The translations under genes and the position numbers were made by a program. From contig JAQYWC010000010.1 in NCBI GenBank assembly GCA_030145245.1, forward strand, positions 1 through 51,897: a DNA stretch of 51,897 nucleotides, read 5' to 3'. Within the stretch, counting starts at the first letter, position 1. Each line of letters starts with the position of its first letter. Origin of the DNA: Desulfobacterium sp. (lineage in GTDB: Bacteria; Desulfobacterota; Desulfobacteria; Desulfobacterales; Desulfobacteraceae). This document shows positions 8,601 through 20,116 of the stretch, one piece after another. The notes under the pieces are model-generated. The model worked only from the letters and a program-made list of their open reading frames with translations. It had not been told where the DNA came from and searched no databases.

Positions 8601-8757
8601 AAGCCAGGGTTGTAGAAATCAAGTCGGATCCTCAGCAACCGCTCTCCCCAAATCGCTTCATGTCATCAGGTACACAACAGCCACGTATTTATAGCAAGCA
8701 GGGGGTAGATCTTAGCGTAATCGCTTTGTGGCTGGGCCATGACCGAGGAAGACTATA
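8511..8757 (+). pseudogene. Tyrosine recombinase (integrase) remnant
   Basis: In the frame containing 8537, the text TFRWQAVHLHGKDRKERVIP then LWKGTVKLLK matches the beta-hairpin region of XerC/XerD-like recombinases that carries the catalytic lysine. After PLSPNRF the frame jumps almost at once to GVDLSVIALWLGHD, the segment normally following the HxLRH box. The catalytic arginines, the tyrosine and some 60-80 residues between are missing, and a stop follows at 8755-8757. It is a decayed integrase with internal deletions and no N-terminal core-binding domain. It suggests that this zone once held a mobile element. Confidence 0.8.
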
Positions 8758-8965
8758 AAGCACTGCTGCCATAGAATATGAAGCCGTCTCAGCTTTCAGG
8801 TTCTGCTAATATCGCATAACTGGCAGGGCGTGACAGGGTGCGGTTTATAGAGCGCTTACCTTCCAGGAAAAAGTGGATGAGTGCATACGCGGATAGCACA
8901 AAGCCGTTGAAAGGGCCAGGGAGTGGGTGGAGCATTAAAACAGGCAGGACGGTTGATCAGGAGAG
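8758..8965. other. Non-coding stretch between relics
   Basis: No convincing frame, hairpin or repeat was found. It separates the recombinase remnant from the glp mosaic and probably holds decayed mobile-element sequence. Confidence 0.4.
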
Positions 8966-9144
8966 ACCGGGGTGAACGCCCAGAAGATCCATGGGGCCGC
9001 GGCAAATCCGATGCCCTTGCTTTGAAAAGTTCAAGGTCAAACAGTCCACAGTGGATCGCTTCGGTCAGTTCTGCCTGGATGAGCTGGTCTCCCCAGAAGA
9101 TGGGGTTCTGTGCGGGTAAGGCAGGGATTTGTATTCCCAAGCCG
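8966..9144 (-). pseudogene. Deletion-mosaic partial copy of glpB and glpA
   Basis: Three near-identical segments of the intact glp genes are joined in the same order and strand: 8966-9025 matches 12017-12077 (glpB N-terminal codons), 9026-9101 matches 12218-12293 (glpA 3' end) and 9102-9144 matches 12632-12674 (glpA interior). The joins omit about 140 bp and 340 bp. Only a few substitutions and a 1-base deletion separate copy and source, so the duplication is recent. No product is possible. Boundaries were set by reading the two regions against each other and may be off by one or two bases. Confidence 0.85.
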
Positions 9145-9260
9145 TGGCGTCGGCAGGTTGTAAGTGCCCCTTCCTTTTCTTACGAAAACAGGATATAGTA
9201 AATGCTCTTTTTGTTTGATAAACCAGTACTCTGGAAATAAAATAAAAAGGCTCCTTTTTT

Positions 9261-10064
9261 ATGGGTATCGTTTACAGAACAGAACGGGTTCATGGAATCG
9301 AGGTGTTGTCCTGCACGGAGCCCTTTGAGTTCAGGCCGCACATCCATGACCGTTATGTGGTGTGGCTGAATACTGGAGGCAGTGAACACTACCGTGTCTG
9401 CGGCACGTCGGGCATCCTTGCCCCCGGCAGTATCTCTGTGATCGAACCCGGCACGGTGCACGCCAACCGCCCCTGTGAAAATACTGACCGGCATCTTCGC
9501 AGCTTTTATATCGAGGCCGAATTTTTTGAAAAAATATGTCAGCAGGTGGGCGATCAGAATTCCAGTCGATTTCATTTAACGGACAAGCCCCTGAGAGATG
9601 AACACCTTTGGACGCAGTTGGCCTCTCTCCATGAGTTGATGCTTGGTGATGTGCAGGAGCTGGAACTGAACACCCAAGTGATTCGGATCTTTGGGGAATT
9701 TCTTATGCGTTATGGTCATCTCAAAGAGGTCTCCCGGAAAGTAGGGGTGGGGGATATTCGGATTAATTTGGTCATCGAGTCTTTTCATGACTGTATTAAT
9801 GAATCAGCCTCCCTTGAAACCCTTGCCAATCTTGCCGGCTGCACCCAATACCACCTGATTCGCCTGTTTAAAGAGGTAAAAGGGATGACCCCCCATGCCT
9901 ACCTGATGCAGCTACGGCTTGAAAACGCCCGCCGCATGTTGGAAAAGGGGGCAACCATTGTGGACAGTGCCCTTGACTCCGGCTTTTCGGATCAGAGCCA
10001 CCTGACCCGGGTATTCAGGCAAAGATACGGACTGACTCCCGGTTCCTATCGAAAATCCCTGTAG
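9261..10064 (+). CDS. AraC-family transcriptional regulator
   Basis: The 267-residue protein has an N-terminal cupin-like sensing domain (residues 1-150, with HIHDRYVVW and PGTVHANRP resembling AraC ligand-binding strands) and a C-terminal double helix-turn-helix (about 165-265). The latter shows LETLANLAGCTQYHLIRLFK and the second-helix signature ALDSGFSDQSHLTRVFR, ending in GLTPGSYRKSL. Such proteins bind DNA and activate neighbouring genes on binding a small ligand. No target is evident; the nearest genes are relics and a CsaA-like gene. An ATG lies 11 bases after AAAAGG, a weak ribosome site. Confidence 0.9.
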   Translation: MGIVYRTERVHGIEVLSCTEPFEFRPHIHDRYVVWLNTGGSEHYRVCGTSGILAPGSISVIEPGTVHANRPCENTDRHLRSFYIEAEFFEKICQQVGDQNSSRFHLTDKPLRDEHLWTQLASLHELMLGDVQELELNTQVIRIFGEFLMRYGHLKEVSRKVGVGDIRINLVIESFHDCINESASLETLANLAGCTQYHLIRLFKEVKGMTPHAYLMQLRLENARRMLEKGATIVDSALDSGFSDQSHLTRVFRQRYGLTPGSYRKSL

Positions 10065-10223
10065 TTTTTTTCCATGTCAATTTTGTTCAAGAAAGGAGAG
10101 GGGGAACTGAGATATTGTTCTTCCAATAATTGGCAGTCTGTTTGGCTGTGTCTTTCTTTTTTGGGATCAGATAGGCCGAACGGTTATCATGCCGTGGGAT
10201 GAACATAAATAAGGATGGAAAAG

Positions 10224-10583
10224 ATGGCAAAGGCAGTCAAACCGATCGTTCCCTTTGGGGAGTCATTTGAGAAACTCGACATCCGGGTGGGAAGGGTCAC
10301 TGAAGTGGAACCCGAAACCCGTACCCATAAAATCACCTATAAAATGGTGGTGGATTTCGGAAAATTCGGAAAACGGGTAAGCTATGGGCGTTTTACAAAA
10401 CACCCTATGGATGAGGTCAAAGGCATGCTTGTGCTCGGCATCCTGAATTTTGAACCAAGGGAAATGGGGCCTGTCACCTCTGAGGTTCTCATTTTGGGTG
10501 TTCAGTATCCGAAGGCGGACAGCGGCGAAGCCACCTTCGTCAGCCCCTGGGGCCAGGCAAAGGTTGGAAGCAAGCTGTTCTAA
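10224..10583 (+). CDS. CsaA-like tRNA-binding domain protein
   Basis: The 119-residue protein is a single OB-fold tRNA-binding domain as in CsaA and the C-terminus of MetG: FEKLDIRVGRVTEVEP, then MLVLGILNFEPREMGPVTSE and the strand EVLILGV. CsaA proteins have been described as tRNA-binding and chaperone-like factors in the cytoplasm. The start at 10224 is preferred because AAGGA (10211-10215) lies eight bases before it; an in-frame ATG at 10215 would leave no ribosome site. Usual length is about 110 residues, so it is complete. Confidence 0.85.
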   Translation: MAKAVKPIVPFGESFEKLDIRVGRVTEVEPETRTHKITYKMVVDFGKFGKRVSYGRFTKHPMDEVKGMLVLGILNFEPREMGPVTSEVLILGVQYPKADSGEATFVSPWGQAKVGSKLF

Positions 10584-10612
10584 AGGCGGGTAAGGTCACA
10601 TAAGTGACTGTT

Positions 10613-10850
10613 TCCAGCAGACGTTCCCAGATACCTGTCCGCTCTGCCGTATGGCCCTTTCCGAGAAATCGTCCGGTGGCAAGTAAAACGCCCTTTGCTT
10701 CCAGCTTTTTTCAAGTGGGACTCTGAAACCCAGTTCGGGAAGCTTTGTTACCCGGGTGATGATTTCCGGCATCCCTGGAAGAGGTCTGGCTTTTTCAGTC
10801 CCACCATAAGGGTCGCCTTGAGCCTGACGCCGGGAACGGAGACCGGGGGG
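10613..10850 (-). pseudogene. Diverged remnant of a second glpB-like gene
   Basis: Minus-strand reading gives GMPEIITRVTKLPELGFRV, matching AMPLMITRITPLPGQGFRI of intact GlpB, and after a frame change GVLLATGRFLGKGHTAERTG, matching IILATGRFLGKGLIAERTG. The nucleotide alignment to 11180-11440 is continuous but clearly diverged and has frameshifts. N-terminal FAD-binding and C-terminal parts are absent. It lies immediately 3' of intact glpB, so it is the worn remainder of an old tandem or second glp locus. Confidence 0.85.
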
Positions 10851-10912
10851 AGGGCTTGGATCAAACCAGGCTTCCCCCCCCTGTTTATTTTTTCTTGTTG
10901 CCTTCTTTAGGT

Positions 10913-12196
10913 TTAGCGTTGCTGGAAGGCGTTTACTGCGGCAAAGGCGCTTGCAATGGCAACCCCTGCGCCGGATTTCGTCCGGGTCCAGTCGCTGTGG
11001 GCCAGGATGGAACCTGCACAAAACAGGTTCTCAAAAATGGGCGCGTTTGATCCGTTTACCGGCCTGAACATCGGGTCTGTCTCAATGCCCGCCCTGTTGA
11101 CAGGATGGCCCTGGGGATCAAAAAGATCCTGCTTATGCCAGGTTGTTCTGTCCCCGGGTTGGTAAACGGGAAGATCCAGGAGGCTCTCTTTGATGCCTGT
11201 CCGCTCTGCGATAAGGCCCTTGCCGAGGAAACGTCCGGTGGCAAGTATAATTGCCTTTGCCTCCAGGGTCTTTTCCGTGTCGTCCTTTCCAAGGGTGATC
11301 CTGAACCCCTGGCCGGGAAGCGGTGTGATCCGGGTGATCATCAGCGGCATGGCCTTGAAGGTGTCCCGCTTTTCCAGTCCCATGGTAAGGGTCTCCTTGA
11401 GCCTGACGCCGGGAACGGAGACAGGGGGGGTGGGGATCTCAAAGATGGGCAGGCCGAGGAGCTCTTCCAGCTCTTTTATGGTTTCTTCGGATCGGTACAT
11501 GCCAAGAACCGCCGGGAAACCGATATACTCGGCATCCTTTATAAGGGGCTTGATCCGTTCAGCCAGTTTGACCCGGTTGGCGGAGAGATCCAGGCTTCTT
11601 GCCAGGTGTTCGCCGTGGAGTTCCTCCAGGCGTTCGGTGCCGGGAAACTCGATGCGTTCCGCACTGAGGCCGGGCCATTGCTCCTTCAGGGCTGAAGTGA
11701 TCTGCTTTGCGCTGTAGATCTTCAGGCCCGCAAAATCGATGAGAAGGGTGGGGGCCTTTTTTTCCAGTGCGACAATCCCGTTCCACATCCCCTTGGGTAC
11801 CATGTAGCTCTTTTTGATGCTGCCAAGGGAGGTGATGGTATTGACGTTCTTAAGGGATTCCTCTTTATGGTAGGCAAGTCCCTGGCCGTTCAGAAAATCA
11901 TGGACCTCCTGGAAGGCGGTGCTGATCTCTGTGTTTCCGATCTTGGCATAGGGGTGGCCCGGGATCTCTTTCCGTAATCTCTCCATACCGGCAAAGGGGT
12001 CATCCCAGGTGGTTTCACCGGGGTGAACGCCCAGAAGATCCATGAGGCCGCTGGCAAATCCGATGCCCTTGCTTTGACCGGCAAGAACGGTTGGGATGCC
12101 GCGGTTGGTTGCAAAGATGGCTGCGGCAAGGCCGGTCAGGCCCGACCCCAGGATGGCCAGGTCCGTTTTTATTGTGCTGTTCGCTTTGTTCGTCAT
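10913..12196 (-). CDS. glpB: Anaerobic glycerol-3-phosphate dehydrogenase, subunit B
   Basis: The 427-residue flavoprotein resembles E. coli GlpB (about 420). The N-terminus has a dinucleotide-binding fold, LAILGSGLTGLAAAIFATNRG, and the C-terminus the FAD-contact segment NLFCAGSILAHSDW. With GlpA it oxidises sn-glycerol-3-phosphate to dihydroxyacetone phosphate, normally passing electrons to menaquinone through the membrane subunit GlpC, which is not in this window. The ATG at 12196 is chosen because it follows GGAAG, 10 bp after the glpA stop; an upstream ATG lies inside glpA. It is the last gene of tpiA-glpA-glpB. Confidence 0.93.
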   Translation of the reverse strand: MTNKANSTIKTDLAILGSGLTGLAAAIFATNRGIPTVLAGQSKGIGFASGLMDLLGVHPGETTWDDPFAGMERLRKEIPGHPYAKIGNTEISTAFQEVHDFLNGQGLAYHKEESLKNVNTITSLGSIKKSYMVPKGMWNGIVALEKKAPTLLIDFAGLKIYSAKQITSALKEQWPGLSAERIEFPGTERLEELHGEHLARSLDLSANRVKLAERIKPLIKDAEYIGFPAVLGMYRSEETIKELEELLGLPIFEIPTPPVSVPGVRLKETLTMGLEKRDTFKAMPLMITRITPLPGQGFRITLGKDDTEKTLEAKAIILATGRFLGKGLIAERTGIKESLLDLPVYQPGDRTTWHKQDLFDPQGHPVNRAGIETDPMFRPVNGSNAPIFENLFCAGSILAHSDWTRTKSGAGVAIASAFAAVNAFQQR

Positions 12197-12206
12197 AACC
12201 GCTTCC

Positions 12207-13760
12207 TTACTCCTTGCAAAGTTCAAGGTCAAACAGTCCACAGTGGATCGCTTCGGTCAGTTCTGCCTGGATGAGCTGGTCTCCCCAGAAGATTGGGTGC
12301 TGACCCTTCCATCTCTCATTCAGAAATGCCTTGATATCATGGATGCCGCTGTCTCCTGTCAAAGACCCCTTGTCATACATGTGGGCGAGAACCCTTACGC
12401 TGCAGAAGGCGCCCTGGCAGGGGCCTTTACCCAGCCTGCTGCGCTTGCCGATGGTCAGCAGATCCGGCGTCTCACCGTTTTTCTTGAGTTCCTGTTCAAT
12501 ATCGTCAATGGTGTTTTCAGATATCATTTCACATTCGCACAGAATTTTGTCTTTGACGCCACTGTTTTTGGTGATCCATCTTTTGGGGGCAAGGCCGGGT
12601 TCGGTCCATTTGCCTTCCATGGATGACGGAAGGGGTTCTGTGCGGGTCAGGCAGGGATTTGTATTCCCAAGCCGCTTGCACACGAGGTCTGACATCCTTT
12701 CGGCCATGAGGCGGAAGGTGGTGAGTTTTCCTCCGGTGATGGTGGCAAAATTCTCAACGTCGCTGTCTGCATGATCCAGAAGGACAAAGCCCCGGCTGAC
12801 GTTCCTGCCGTCGCCGCCTTCACCATGGGTGACAAGGGGCCGGACCCCTGAATAGGCTCTGATATACCGTGTTGTTTCAAGGCTTGGGATCATCTCGGCC
12901 CCTTTTCGTACGATGAGATCCGTCTCAGCCACGGTGGGGATGATCAGGTTGGGATCTTCAACCGTAACGGAGGTGGTGCCAAGGATGGACACGGTTCCGC
13001 CGGGAACAAGGATGTCTGCGTCGGAGGGGGGTCTCAGGCGGTTCACCACGCCGTTGGTGAGCCTGGACTGGGTCACCAGCAGGGTGCCCATGGAGTAGAG
13101 GATATTGATCTTCGCCCCGACCTGGGAGGCGACCTGGCCGGCCCAGGCGCCGGCGGCATTCACAACCTGATCCGGTTCCACGGAAAATTCTTTGCCCGAG
13201 CGGGTGTCCCTGAGCCAGACCTTTGTTATGCGGTTGCCGCTTGTTTCAAATTTAACCGCCTCTGTGTGGCACAGCTGCTTGGAACCCAGGGCCTTTGCAT
13301 GGGCAATGTTTTCAAGGGAAAGCATGAACGGATCGATGGCCGCATCGTCGACCTCATAGGCGGCTATGGTCTTTTCTGACAGTACGGGCTCCATTTCAAG
13401 GGCCTCTTTGACAGAGAGCTTTTTGCAGGCCAGGCCGTTTTTTTCGCAAAACGTGGGGAAGTTGGCCGCATATTGCTCATCGTCGCCTTCAACAGCCACA
13501 AAGAGCCCTTTGCAGTCATCAATGCATCTGGGGGCGACTTGCTTGAGTATCTTGCCCTCTTCCATGCACTCGATTGCGCTTTCCGCATCGTTGGAAACAT
13601 ACCGGGCGCCGCTGTGAAGGAGGCCGTGGTTGCCGCCTGAAGCACCTGCATTGATGTCACTTTTTTCTACGAGAAGGGTCTTTACTCCCCTGAGGGCAAG
13701 ATCCCTGGCAATACCGGTGCCTGTGGCACCGCCGCCGATAATGAGTACCTCGGTTTTCAC
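12207..13760 (-). CDS. glpA: Anaerobic glycerol-3-phosphate dehydrogenase, subunit A
   Basis: The 517-residue catalytic subunit starts with the FAD motif VLIIGGGATGTGIARDLALRG and has the family stretch GASGGNHGLLHSGARYV. Residues about 400-500 form a BFD-like [2Fe-2S] domain with CxC (ILCECE) and GKGPCQGAFC, as in E. coli GlpA. It oxidises glycerol-3-phosphate using FAD. The ribosome site AGGAGAGAAAAAGTG precedes the ATG. It follows tpiA by 23 bp, so the enzyme making dihydroxyacetone phosphate is co-expressed with the one that isomerises it. Confidence 0.95.
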   Translation of the reverse strand: MKTEVLIIGGGATGTGIARDLALRGVKTLLVEKSDINAGASGGNHGLLHSGARYVSNDAESAIECMEEGKILKQVAPRCIDDCKGLFVAVEGDDEQYAANFPTFCEKNGLACKKLSVKEALEMEPVLSEKTIAAYEVDDAAIDPFMLSLENIAHAKALGSKQLCHTEAVKFETSGNRITKVWLRDTRSGKEFSVEPDQVVNAAGAWAGQVASQVGAKINILYSMGTLLVTQSRLTNGVVNRLRPPSDADILVPGGTVSILGTTSVTVEDPNLIIPTVAETDLIVRKGAEMIPSLETTRYIRAYSGVRPLVTHGEGGDGRNVSRGFVLLDHADSDVENFATITGGKLTTFRLMAERMSDLVCKRLGNTNPCLTRTEPLPSSMEGKWTEPGLAPKRWITKNSGVKDKILCECEMISENTIDDIEQELKKNGETPDLLTIGKRSRLGKGPCQGAFCSVRVLAHMYDKGSLTGDSGIHDIKAFLNERWKGQHPIFWGDQLIQAELTEAIHCGLFDLELCKE

Positions 13761-13783
13761 TTTTTCTCTCCTAACAGGCTTTT

Positions 13784-14530
13784 TTAGAAATCCATGAGTC
13801 CAAGAAAGTTTTCCGGATCAAGGCTTGCCCCGCCAACAAGGGCACCGTCAATGTCTGATTCAGCCATAAGGGTCTTAACGTTGGAGGGTTTGACACTGCC
13901 GCCGTATTGAATGCGGACGGCTTCGGAAACTTCCGTGCCGTACAGGGCGCCGATGCTCTCCCGGATAAAGGCGATCACCGTATTGGCATCTTCGCTGGTG
14001 GATGTCTTGCCGGTGCCGATGGCCCAGATGGGTTCATAGGCAACCACAACTGTTTTGATCTTTTCGGCCGGGACGCCTTCAAGGCCTGCCAGAACCTGGT
14101 TTTTCACCAGTTCATTTGTTTTGCCGGCCTCCCTCTGTTCAAGGGTTTCTCCGCAGCACATGATCGGGGTGATGTCTGATGCCAGGGCCTTGAGAACTTT
14201 CTGGTTGACACTCTGATCGGTCTCGTTGAAGTATTCCCGTCTTTCCGAGTGACCGATGATGGCATAATCGATCTTGAGATCGGATAGCATGGCAGCGGAG
14301 ATTTCGCCTGTAAATGCGCCGTCTTCTTCCTGGTGCATGTTCTGGGCGCCAATTTTTATGTTGGTGCCGCAGGTCGCCTTCTTCAGCTGGTCAAGCATGA
14401 TGGCAGGTGGGCAGATGACAACTTCAACGTCGGTTCCCGCGATTTTATCTTTTATCTCATTGACAAAGTTTATTCCCTGGTCAATGGTTTTGTTCATTTT
14501 CCAGTTTCCGGCGATAATGGGTTTTCTCAT
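13784..14530 (-). CDS. tpiA: Triosephosphate isomerase
   Basis: The 248-residue TIM-barrel enzyme is of standard length. Catalytic residues are visible: lysine in NWKMN, histidine in [11 protein letters not shown] and glutamate in [15 protein letters not shown], with the phosphate loop IQYGGSVKP and GALVGGASL. It converts dihydroxyacetone phosphate to glyceraldehyde-3-phosphate in the cytoplasm. As first gene of tpiA-glpA-glpB it links glycerol oxidation to the gapA-pgk-pyk-eno set further along the same strand. Confidence 0.97.
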   Translation of the reverse strand: MRKPIIAGNWKMNKTIDQGINFVNEIKDKIAGTDVEVVICPPAIMLDQLKKATCGTNIKIGAQNMHQEEDGAFTGEISAAMLSDLKIDYAIIGHSERREYFNETDQSVNQKVLKALASDITPIMCCGETLEQREAGKTNELVKNQVLAGLEGVPAEKIKTVVVAYEPIWAIGTGKTSTSEDANTVIAFIRESIGALYGTEVSEAVRIQYGGSVKPSNVKTLMAESDIDGALVGGASLDPENFLGLMDF

Positions 14531-14704
14531 TTCATCCTCTTGGGTTGTGGGGTGGGTTATAGCTTCTTACTCTGATTCTCGTGTTGTTTCGGCAAGAGAT
14601 CAGAAACCTTTTTGGGTTCTGGTTTGTACAGGTTCGGCTCACCACGATTGCTGAATCGGGAACTGGCTGTTTCCAGGCCATGGGCAGATACGACGACGAA
14701 CTTG

Positions 14705-14756
14705 AAAAAATGACGGCTGACGGCTGAAAAAGTTCAACAGCTTTTCCAGCCGTCAG
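14705..14756 (-). terminator. Intrinsic terminator after glpK
   Basis: On the minus strand a 10-bp perfect stem (CTGACGGCTG / CAGCCGTCAG, 14717-14726 with 14747-14756), extended by an A/T-rich pairing, is followed after six bases by TTTTTT (14705-14710). It lies 46 bp after the glpK stop and separates glpFK from tpiA-glpAB. Confidence 0.8.
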
Positions 14757-14802
14757 GCCTGGTCTTCAGTTCACTCCATGGGAGTAAACGGTCATGGGTC
14801 GA

Positions 14803-17078
<2,276 letters not shown>

Positions 17079-17210
17079 ACGTACCTCCGCAAAACTAAAA
17101 AAAAATTAATAATACCGTTGGACTATAGCCAGCTGTTATTGCAAATCCCTTACAATAACAATAAATTGTGGTTGCAATTTATAGTTGTAAACCGAAAATT
17201 GCAAGAAAAA

Positions 17211-17230
17211 TATATTCGAAAACGAAAATA
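17211..17230 (-). promoter_or_regulatory. GlpR-like operator upstream of glpF
   Basis: TATATTCGAAAACGAAAATA agrees with the E. coli GlpR consensus WATGTTCGWTAWCGAACATW at 17 of 20 positions by eye, including the full TTCG-N4-CGAA core. A GlpR homologue is encoded at 24872. Repression of glpF by GlpR is therefore likely. Confidence 0.7.
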
Positions 17231-17322
17231 AAGTTCGTTGCTGTACAAACGGTGCTAATTGTTTAATTCTTCTGCATATATTGAGTTTGCTGCTGATAAG
17301 CCAGATTTCGTATCAGCATTGC

Positions 17323-17375
17323 GATTGGAAAAACCCGGGCCTGTAGTTCGTATACGAATATGGGCTTTTCCAATC
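17323..17375. promoter_or_regulatory. Nested dyad with a GlpR-like core between eno and glpF
   Basis: Outer arms GATTGGAAAA (17323-17332) and TTTTCCAATC (17366-17375), then CCC/GGG, enclose a second palindrome GTTCGTATACGAAT (core TTCG-TATA-CGAA at 17347-17358). The inner part resembles a GlpR site; the whole could also fold as the eno 3' stem-loop. It may serve both as an RNA hairpin and as a protein site. Confidence 0.5.
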
Positions 17376-17401
17376 AGAACACTGTTGGGTATTAAGGGGT
17401 T

Positions 17402-18697
<1,296 letters not shown>

Positions 18698-20101
18698 CTA
18701 AATGTGTTTTACTTTGACCATATTGGTTGTTCCGGGGACCCACATGGGGTGGCCGGCGGTGATGATGATCGTGTCGTTTTCGTGAACCAGGCCGGTGCGC
18801 AAGGCCCCTTTTGTTCCCTTTTCGATCATTTCGTCCGTATCTTTCGGATCGCAGATATAGCTTGGGACACATCCCCAGCAGAGGCAGAGTTGCCTCAGGG
18901 CTCTCTTGTCCGGAGAGAGTGCGATGATATCCGCATCCGGCCGGCACCTTGAGATCTGCCTTGCTGTAAATCCCGATTTTGTCGATGCGACAATGGCTTT
19001 GGCATCCAGGCTTTCAGCGAGTACAGAGGCGGCATAGGATACGGACGCTGCGATATCCCCGGTCTTGTTTGTTCCAATAAACTTGTCATGCCGGTAGTTG
19101 TCTTCGGCTTTGAGTGCGATTTTGCCCATGAATGTGAGGGCTTCAACCGGGAAATCGCCGTTTGCCGTCTCTTCCGAAAGCATCAGGGCATCTGTGCCGT
19201 CGATGACGGCGTTTGCCACATCTGCAGCTTCGGCCCGGGTGGGTCTTGGGGAGTCCACCATGGACTTCAACATCTGGGTGGCAATGATCACAGGCTTTCC
19301 TGCGGCCACGGATTTCTTGACCAGCATCTTCTGGATGCCCGGCACATCTTCAAGGGGGATCTCAACTCCCAGGTCGCCCCTTGCCACCATGATGCCGTCG
19401 GAGGCCGTGAGGATCTCGTCTATATTCTGGATCGCCTCATGTTTCTCGATCTTTGAGATAACCGGGGTATCTTTCCCGGCAGCTTTGATCTCTTCCTTGA
19501 TCTCCATGACGTCATCAATGCTTTTAACAAAAGAGAGGGCAACGAAATCAACATCGTTTTTCAATCCAAAACAAAGGTCTTTTTTGTCTTTTGCCGTGAG
19601 CGCCGGAATATTGAGTGAGGTGCCGGGCAGGTTGATCCCCTTGTGGGAGGTGAGGATACCGCCATACACGATCTCGCAGCAGATGTCAGTGGTTGTTTTC
19701 TCTTTTACGCAAAGTTCGAACATGCCGTCGGCAAGGAGGATGGCGTCTCCTGGGTTTACTTCCTCCGGAAGATTGTAGTAGGAGACCGAAACCCGGTTGC
19801 CCGTACCCTTTATATCTTCGTTTGTCAGGATAAGCTCTTTTCCGGGCACAAGTTCCATGCCCTCTCCCTCGATGATCCCGGTCCGTATCTTTGGGCCGCA
19901 CAGGTCCTGGAGGATGGCCACCGGTTTTTCAAGTTCCCGGGAGATCTTCCGGATGGTTTCGATCTTCTTCAGGTGTTCTTCATGGGTGCCATGGGAAAAA
20001 TTCATCCGGGCAACGTTCATGCCGTTTTGGATCAGTTCCCTTAACACTTCAGGGGATTCACTGGAGGGTCCGATGGTGCAAACTATCTTGGTACGGCGCA
20101 T
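18698..20101 (-). CDS. pyk: Pyruvate kinase
   Basis: The 467-residue enzyme opens with RRTKIVCTIGPSSES and has MNFSHGTHEEH, the active-site signature VISKIEKHEAI, MVARGDLGVEI, and the K+/effector segment ATQMLKSMVDSPRPTRAEA. The C-terminal domain (about 340-467) is complete. It makes ATP and pyruvate from phosphoenolpyruvate. It is 15 bp after pgk, clearly in one operon, and in this setting gives the energy-yielding end step of glycerol breakdown. Confidence 0.97.
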   Translation of the reverse strand: MRRTKIVCTIGPSSESPEVLRELIQNGMNVARMNFSHGTHEEHLKKIETIRKISRELEKPVAILQDLCGPKIRTGIIEGEGMELVPGKELILTNEDIKGTGNRVSVSYYNLPEEVNPGDAILLADGMFELCVKEKTTTDICCEIVYGGILTSHKGINLPGTSLNIPALTAKDKKDLCFGLKNDVDFVALSFVKSIDDVMEIKEEIKAAGKDTPVISKIEKHEAIQNIDEILTASDGIMVARGDLGVEIPLEDVPGIQKMLVKKSVAAGKPVIIATQMLKSMVDSPRPTRAEAADVANAVIDGTDALMLSEETANGDFPVEALTFMGKIALKAEDNYRHDKFIGTNKTGDIAASVSYAASVLAESLDAKAIVASTKSGFTARQISRCRPDADIIALSPDKRALRQLCLCWGCVPSYICDPKDTDEMIEKGTKGALRTGLVHENDTIIITAGHPMWVPGTTNMVKVKHI

Positions 20102-20116
20102 AAAAAATCCTAATTG

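Larger units (their letters stand above)
17079..17401 (-). promoter_or_regulatory. glpF upstream region and eno 3' end, rich in dyads
   Basis: This 323-bp gap has no gene but several inverted repeats: TGTTATTG/CAATAACA (about 17133-17160), ATAAATTG/CAATTTAT (about 17161-17182), TGCTGATA/TATCAGCA (17291-17298 with 17311-17318) and a long dyad 17323-17375 close to the eno stop. Two GlpR-like sites are listed separately. The T-runs usual for a terminator are lacking. Confidence 0.6.

Noticed and set aside
10596-11021. 141-residue minus frame downstream of glpB
   Set aside because: It is antisense-frame sequence over the glpB end joined to the glpB remnant; the protein-like parts belong to the remnant.
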